A DNA stretch of 64,000 nucleotides from the NCBI GenBank assembly GCA_032718475.1, contig JAUCBJ010007542.1, positions 1 through 64,000 of the forward strand, read 5' to 3'. Position numbers and translations under genes: made by a program. The stretch's first letter is position 1, and each line of letters begins with the position of its first letter. This stretch comes from Nemertoderma westbladi. Taxonomy: Eukaryota > Xenacoelomorpha > Nemertodermatida > Nemertodermatidae. The notes beneath the pieces are model-generated. The model made no database searches. It saw only the letters and a list, made by a program, of their open reading frames with translations, and had not been told where the DNA came from. Below, piece after piece: positions 57,926-64,000 of this stretch.

Positions 57926-60900
57926 TCAGTCCTTCTTTCGCAAACGGCGTTTACGAAGTTTTTTAAGACTAGTGAGAGTCTTTTTCTCTTTGGGGCGAGC
58001 CACTTTACTAGGAGGGCTATAACTCCTGGGGGAAGGGTGCAATACAATTGCATCAGAAGGTTTTGGATTACGGTCGTTGTATCCGCCGGTCAAGGTACCC
58101 GGTTGATCGATGTCGACATCGGTGGATCGAGGGCGAACAACCTTTAGAGCTCGTTTCAGGATGGCAGCTCTTACTGATCCTTGATGGGTTGTTTGCACGA
58201 CAGCGGTAGGTTGACCGTGTGTAGTGAAAAATTTCCTCGGTTTGATTGTTCTCTCTAATTCGCGTTCTCTGGCTTTATATTCATATGGTCGTCTATGAAC
58301 TTCTTGTAACTCAGGATGCGAGTTTATGAACAAGTCACCATATTCAGGATCTTGGCGGATAAAGTTGATCAAGTTGTAGGAATCCGGGTTATTGGGATTG
58401 ATATTCCTCAGATATTTGCGAACATATTTGGCTGAAATGTTCTCGCCAACACGTTTCATCAGTTTGTAACTGGGGGTGCGAGATTTTTGTTCAATGGAGG
58501 AAAAGAGGTATGGGTGAAACGCATAAACTCCTTCATATGCACGTCTTGGATAGTATTGGTGACGTGATTCGCAATGGAGATCCGCATTAGCTTCCCAAGA
58601 TCTGATGTAACGCAAGGTAACTATTTTGTCTATGCTTTCTAGATCTCGATTGAAAGGGCAATCGAAACTTGCATGTCCTTTGAATTGACAGTGGTGACAT
58701 TGAGTCATAAATTGAGGGCAAACTGCGAAAATATGTAAATTGTTGAGTCTACAATAAGCACAATCAAGCAAGCAAACAGTCGGCCGAAGCCGGAGGCGAC
58801 CCGAAGGCTCCTCTTTTGATAGCTGCTACCCGAGGGTAGGGGTGGGCGCTACTCCTATCCCAAGATTTGCTCCCAGTTATTTAACTGGTTCTCATTTTAT
58901 CGACCCCAGTGGATGAAAGGCTGAGTGGACCCTGGCGGGGCTGAACCTACAACCATTAGATTGCAGGCCCGGCGCTCAACCAACTGAGCTACCCCGCCTT
59001 TTAATATATATATATATTAGCACAATAAATCTCCATAATAGGTTGGTCTTTAAAGTAGGAGCAGGGTTTGCTGTAGTCCATTGGGGTAAAGTGATCCCGT
59101 GATGCACATAATCGGCAACGTTTCCTAGAAATGTAATTGGCATGTCGATAATCATATGCCGTGAGACATTGTGGACCTTGATACCATTCCAACACATAAT
59201 CATTATTGCTACTCCTGGACACTGCAGGTTGAATTTCTTCAGATTCCAAGCAAATTGGTTCTTCTTCAACTTGCATAGCTGCGATAGATGTAGCTGTTTT
59301 CTCAAGGGAACCCACTGTTTGAACTTCCACGATAGAATAACCCGTGGGGATTCGGGGTCTTTGTATGACAGATGAATGTAGATTCTGTATACAAACGTCC
59401 TTAAAAATGGCAAATCCAGCGCTGTCCAACTTCTCAGCAGCGGAATCTATCAGGCTGAGTTTGGTCAAAGCACGGTCTTTAAACTGACTGTCAATGTTAC
59501 GGAACGGAGTCAGAAAGCGCCTGAAGCATTTGAATCGGATGAATTTATTGTGTTCATCTAACTTAGCGAGTTTAGTTCCAAGCACTAAGGGATGAGTGCT
59601 TATAGTTCGACTGCACACATCGGCTAGCCAACCGGCAAGTGCGGCGTTCTCGAAGATGGTATATATAGCTAATGAGGGACGGAGTGGAACACTCATAAAG
59701 CTATAAACGACTCCAGGTGCTGTTAATGGTCCGTCAAAATATAATCGAGAATAATGGTCGCCATATATTTGTTGATAACTGACAGGATTTCCAACTTTAA
59801 AATTCCATCCGTATTCTTGGAAGGCAAGATGTCCGATAGAGGTTCTTTGTACTTTATTGATTCCGGTCAGTGTATTGGCATACATAGTTCGGAAGAAACT
59901 TCGGCCTTCTGCCCATGGTGCTATCAGTTGGGTATCTACGAAAGGATATGGGATATTCTCCATATTTCTAAAGTCATTATGGAGATCTCCATAAAGTGCT
60001 GAACCGATTTTAATTATTCTCTCAACAAACAGCATCTCGAGGACTGGCTGGGGTAGCATAGATCCATCTATACCCATGGCCGGTTTGCACTCGGTATCGG
60101 TAACATAATGCTGCGCGAGTTCGAATTGTCCATGTCGGAGTTTCTTTTGTATCTCTGTGAGAGTCTCAAAAGAATAATCGATCACGTCGGAACATGCTCG
60201 AGTAAAAACATGGGTAGAACCAGCTAATCCTCGTATGTGTATCATTCGCGTAGTTCCTAGTTCTCCAAGAGTAACACTAACTTCCTTATCGTAAGTAACA
60301 ACTCCGTACATTTCGATAACCTTAAGACTTTCGTTCCACTCTTTGGTGGTGTTTTATATGGTCATACCCACCGGATGCCATAATGTCGCGCATTCGCTGG
60401 CGTTAGGTAAATCGCTATACTTCAAATAATGTGTAGTATGTGTAGCTTCATCTCCGTATCGCTGTATTCTTTCTTCTTCAAATAATACATCGAGATTCCA
60501 ATGGACTAATCGAGTTTTAATGAATCCATCGAGATTATACGGAGGTATTACGTCCTTTTCTATTCTTGAAACATTATAAGGTTTTCTGAATGAGTTTACT
60601 TCAACCAATTGATCTAAATGTTTTTGTAGTTGTTCAAGTTCGACAAGATCGAGGGGATTTATCAATGGTAGAAACTTTAAACTATGTGTAGGATCTTCTG
60701 GTTTCGCCATATAATATTGAGTTAAATGGACATAATAGGGGTGATCTTTGATGCCGTAAAATGAGTTTGGTAAAGGTCTAGCGCGTAGGTTAACCTCGTG
60801 TACCATACGACGGACAAGATCCGCTCGATTGTCCGGAGGTTCAACGAGTATACCGTCGACACGTGCAGCCTCGATTGGCGGACGTTGTAACATAGGAGCG

Positions 60901-62428
60901 TCAGCGATAAGATCTCTAGATCTTAAGTTAATATCAACCAGTTGAGGTTGTGCTGTCGCAAAGAGTTTATCTCCGAAATGGGGAACCATCGAAGGATGAA
61001 TGATGCTTTTGGAATAGAGATCAGTCATAAGTATTTGAGCTTCTGGTTGAGCTAAAGCCGCTTCTTCTCTCTCATCCATTTCGATATGCTTCTCCTCGAT
61101 CTGATTCTCCTCCACTTGTCGTTGAAAGCGTTCGTCTAAGAACTCTTGTAGAGAGTATGTACGTCCAAGTTCGATATCTTCCTCAAGATTCTCGAACTGG
61201 GGTAAAGCTAATTCTTTTACCGCTTGGACTTGTTGTTGCAATTTACGTTTGTCTAAACAATAGTAGGTTCCATTTCCGATCTTTTGTCGAATCGCGTCTA
61301 ATGCGTTTCGTATAACACTTTCCTCCACCTCGGTGACAGGTAGTATCGGAGTTAAACTGGTACGATTATACGGGTTGAACGGAGATATTAGATGTCCGCA
61401 TCCCAATCTGGCTAGGTAGGATGGGCGAATATCTAGAGAGCCCACAAGTGGAGTGCCACTGACTATTTGTTTGGGTAACACTAGGTCTTTGAACAATGAG
61501 TACAACTTAGGAGGATCCATCATACTATTAGGATCGAGAGTCTGAGGTCGCACCAGGGAATGAGGAGGTCGACCGAGTATTCTGGAACTCTGATCATAGG
61601 TTTACTTAAGGATTGTTTGAGTCGAGCGAGCGTAGGTGGTACGTCGAACAAGTTTTGCTCAAAACTCCCGTAAGTATAGCGAGTAAAACTGTGTTTAGCG
61701 CAACGTCTCTGCAGATATTTATGTCTTTCCGTTTGTTGATTGGGTCTAGGGCATTCATCGCAGTAATACCAAAGACGCACGTCTTGTAAGGGAAACGCTG
61801 GTGATCTTTCTCCAGTTTTACAATATTCCTCCATCTGTTCGAAGCTATCCGGTACAACAGGTAGCGGTCGATCGGCGGTAAGATACATCATAGTAAAATA
61901 GAGTCGTTTAAGTTGCATCATAGGGTTATGATGTATACCTTGAGGATATCGAGTTTCTAGATTTTGTGGACTAGCTACATTGAGATAAGTTTCTCTCAAG
62001 AATTTTAAATATTTGTTAAAGTCACCATGTTTGTCCGGTTCTTCAACATCTTATCTTTCGAGTCGGTTTCGAATATCATTTTCATGTTCAATTCTCAGTT
62101 TATCATTCCGAATTCGCTGGGCATGATATTTAAATAGAATCATTTCCTTTTCGGTGTCTACATCGTCAGTATCGTGTAAATCAATAGGATGACCAGTAGT
62201 TAAGAAGTCCATATACGTACCATTACGATGCGTATAGCGAGCGGTGAATTTTCTATAGTCCAATTCATGCTTAAGCTGTTCCTTTGACATTGGCGGTTCG
62301 ATATAACAGCCATCGTCTTCCATCGTGTGTTGACTCGCGTCACCGCTTATCAAACTATCAACAAACGCTTGCAGTGGTAGGGTATATCGCTCTCTGATAC
62401 CAAGATCATCTTCTATCAACTCAGTCAT
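57926..62428 (-). pseudogene. ORF3 of giant BEL-like element, least damaged copy (copy C)
   Basis: From ATG 62428 to the stop at 57926, ~1,410 codons after leaving out the SINE at 58766-59018. The damage is light: a nonsense codon at about 62051, a one-base deletion near 61570, a nonsense codon at about 60354, and the SINE. It therefore shows most clearly that ORF3 was one continuous gene. The N-terminal Cys pair (YYCDEC) and the CCHC knuckle (58658-58699 in window coordinates), preceded by CRLC and CAYC pairs, are kept. The C-terminus is strongly basic (KKLRKRRLRKKD). An open extension upstream of the ATG reaches 62668 but is closed by a stop in copy B, so I prefer 62428. Confidence 0.82.
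58766..59018 (-). mobile_element. tRNA-derived SINE inserted in ORF3 of copy C
   Basis: In sense it starts after an AT microsatellite with GGCGGGGTAGCTCAGTTGG, which contains an A box (TAGCTCAGTTGG), and then GGTTCAGCCCC, a B-box-like sequence (usual GGTTCGAnnCC). A tRNA-unrelated body and a CTTGCTTG tail follow. Direct repeats agcacaat flank it (58758-58765 and 59019-59026), and the other ORF3 copies lack it. The AT repeat sits at its head (window 59001-59018), which is unusual and may be part of the target. Confidence 0.82.
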
Positions 62429-63006
62429 AGCTGCTATGAGTTTATCGATATTATAGCTATTAAGGCTAGCGGGCATCGCTGCCTTCCCCTCTTTTGCCCC
62501 GGACAGCCCTGAGATCTTCAGCGCTGATGTACTGTTGTCGTCGCTGTGCCCCTCGCCAACGTAGTAGCCACACAACGAAAACAATAACCAGCGCGAGTCA
62601 CTCCACTGTCCATCCCAAGGGCTCGAATACACTGGAGGTACTTGATACTGATGTAGGGTAACTTTCACAATTACGACTCGCTACTGTAAACACACTTTAG
62701 TAGTAACATTCACCTATAAATACACAAATTCCACATTCCTGCCACAATTTGTACAAATTAGAGCCATTTGTCCATTAGTCAGATGCCTTCCAGAACGCCA
62801 CATTATTATTATGTATCCTTAGATACTATCAAGGTGTTATTTATTACGCATGCTATTCAATGGGGTAAGCTTTCTATTGTTCTTTTAAATCACTTCTAAT
62901 TCTAGCATGGTTGATACTATGGTGACATTATGCAAAGCTAGCGGTAGAATTAGGGTATTTCTCATTAAAAACAGATCTGGGATGCTATTTAATAGTGACT
63001 CTTTAA

Positions 63007-63197
63007 CCCTATTAAACCCGGGGGGGGGGGGGTCAATATGACCCCCCCCCCCCCCCCGTGGTTTTTTTATTATAATTCTGAAATAAACGCAGTTGGGAAT
63101 CTGAAATTTTATCACTTTTCCTAAAAATCTATTGTCTTCATGGTAGTGAAAACCGTTTTCAAAAATATTGGGTACTTTTCGAGTTATAGCACCATTT
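63007..63197. mobile_element. End of a second TTAA-flanked piggyBac-like element
   Basis: Starts CCCTATTAAACCC directly after TTAA (63003-63006), with the same G-run/TCAATATGA/C-run fold as the element at 41696-43276. It matches the reverse complement of 43080-43276 up to about 63197, then diverges. The far end was not found. Confidence 0.8.
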
Positions 63198-63775
63198 ATG
63201 ATTTCCTGCAACCCATGATATTGCTTTTGCGCCGCTGTGCTTTGCAAAATCTCCCACGCAGTGGTGCGAATAGTTTAATATATAATAGGATAAAGTGTCT
63301 CGTCTTGCGAGACATTTAATTATAATTACTAAAGTAAATTATCTATATTTGCAAAGGGTGAGGGTTTAACAGACCCAGCGCAGAATTAACACGGTTAATA
63401 AGGCGACCCCACCCAAGCAAAAGCAATACCAATCAATATGGCAGTGCAACGGCATCCAGCTTTTGGTATCACTATTTTGTGTGATACATGATACAATGTG
63501 AAATAAATTCGAGGGCTTTGCACAAGTTAAGTTTATACGTACCGGTACTGTAGTGGATAATTTGTTAATTACGTTCTGCTCCTTTGTTCAATAAAGTCTA
63601 CAAATATTTCTAAAACGGAAATATTTACTCATGCAAACTACCATTATTAAAAAGAATGCGAACAAAGTATAATGCATTAATAAATGAACCTTCATTTTCA
63701 AGTATAAAATCGTAAACACAGAGATATAATATGTATCGTATATAGAATATGCAAATTGAGCAATGAAAGTTTGAT
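63198..63775. other. Non-coding stretch
   Basis: No gene was seen. It contains a small palindrome at 63297-63317 (TGTCTCGTCTTGCGAGACA). It may be the 3' flank of the recombinase gene at the window edge. Confidence 0.45.
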
Positions 63776-64000
63776 TTATATAGATGCTGGTCGAATATAT
63801 TTCAGAAATGCATTTGAAGACCAGCGCCCTTTTGCTCTGATTTGGGCATCAGATAAACCTTCACGTGCTGCCTCAGTGGCCGCCCCTATCCGGAAGCTAT
63901 GTGATTTGTAAACATTCGGAGATAAGTTAAGAAAATTGAAAACTTTGTTCATAATTGCAATGAACTGGGGGCGGTAGGCAAGCCGGAGGCCCAAATAAAA
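63776..64000 (-). pseudogene. Tyrosine recombinase C-terminus (Crypton/DIRS type), runs off the window
   Basis: The frame reads YKSHSFRIGAATEAAREGLS, then AQIRAKGRWSSNAFLKYIRP and stops at 63776. H-x-x-R, the following GRW and the Tyr of KYIR are the second half of a tyrosine recombinase active site. The upstream half (first catalytic Arg) lies beyond 64000. Fused or solo recombinases of this kind occur in Crypton, DIRS and Ngaro elements; which one cannot be told here. Too little is visible to say whether the gene is intact. Confidence 0.75.

Larger units (their letters stand above)
56803..63006 (-). mobile_element. Giant BEL-like LTR element, copy C (3' part, minus strand)
   Basis: Read on the minus strand: part of the pol-ORF3 spacer (63006 down to 62429), ORF3 (62428-57926), the purine stretch and the 3' LTR (57848-56803). 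Its orientation is opposite to copies A and B. At the spacer it is cut at TTAA 63003-63006 by the end of a piggyBac-like element, and no pol is visible in the window. A tRNA-derived SINE lies inside ORF3. Confidence 0.88.

Noticed and set aside
58935-58999. A tRNA gene on the minus strand
   Set aside because: A and B boxes are present but the B box is altered, a long tRNA-unrelated body follows, and direct repeats flank the whole unit: it is a SINE.
62429-62668. Upstream extension of ORF3 in copy C as the true N-terminus
   Set aside because: The equivalent sequence in copy B contains a stop and the conserved ATG lies downstream in all copies; left open, not adopted.

Overview
This is eukaryotic, almost certainly metazoan, repeat-rich DNA rather than a bacterial region. 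It holds BEL/Pao-like LTR retrotransposons, two clades of LINE, a Penelope-like relic, a tRNA-derived SINE, several DNA transposons and MITEs, and one intron-containing gene for a membrane-anchored fibrinogen-domain protein. AT-rich non-coding DNA, long homopolymer G/C runs and minisatellites fill the rest. The repertoire suits an aquatic invertebrate, but the species cannot be named from the sequence.

Layout: (1) 1-5032, the 3' part of a giant BEL-like element (copy A), condensed by internal deletions. (2) 5033-13640, a graveyard of fragments: a reverse-strand LINE piece, two MITEs, a Penelope-like GIY-YIG relic, minisatellites, a ~0.9 kb foldback palindrome and a decayed reverse-strand gene of a probable mobile element. 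(3) 13640-51310, a nested stack. An old retrotransposon reverse transcriptase with a CCHC/restriction-like endonuclease end is cut into four pieces (13640-13949, 23442-23491, 46299-47341, 51111-51310) by three elements. These are an IS3EU-like DNA transposon (13950-23441, 6-bp target duplication ggggtg), a giant BEL-like LTR retrotransposon (23492-46298, 5-bp duplication gtacc) and an RTE-like LINE (47342-51110, 11-bp duplication). Each carries or borders further insertions: a CR1-like LINE and a truncated LTR inside the IS3EU-like element, and a 3.0 kb GGGGCC-ended transposon and a 1.6 kb TTAA-flanked element inside the giant LTR element. (4) 51311-56802, AT-rich DNA with the two-exon fibrinogen-domain gene (53378-55750). 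(5) 56803-63006, the 3' part of another giant element copy (copy C) on the minus strand. It is followed by a second TTAA-flanked element end and, at the window edge, a tyrosine recombinase C-terminus.

The most notable system is the giant LTR element. The full copy B has 1.1 kb LTRs, a long leader, Gag with a DUF1759-like region and zinc knuckle, an A17-type protease, RT, RNase H remnants and a DDE integrase. It then has ~1.7 kb of untranslated sequence and a large third reading frame of ~1,400 codons (39266-45106) between pol and the 3' LTR. The third frame is present in all three copies seen. It lacks obvious signal-peptide or transmembrane segments, so it does not look like an envelope, and it has a canonical CCHC knuckle plus other Cys pairs near its C-terminus and a basic tail. 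I recognise no homologue. Every copy here is damaged (stops, frameshifts, insertions), so the window holds decayed copies of this architecture.

All calls come from reading the sequence. Family names rest on motif recognition, and no alignment or database search was run.
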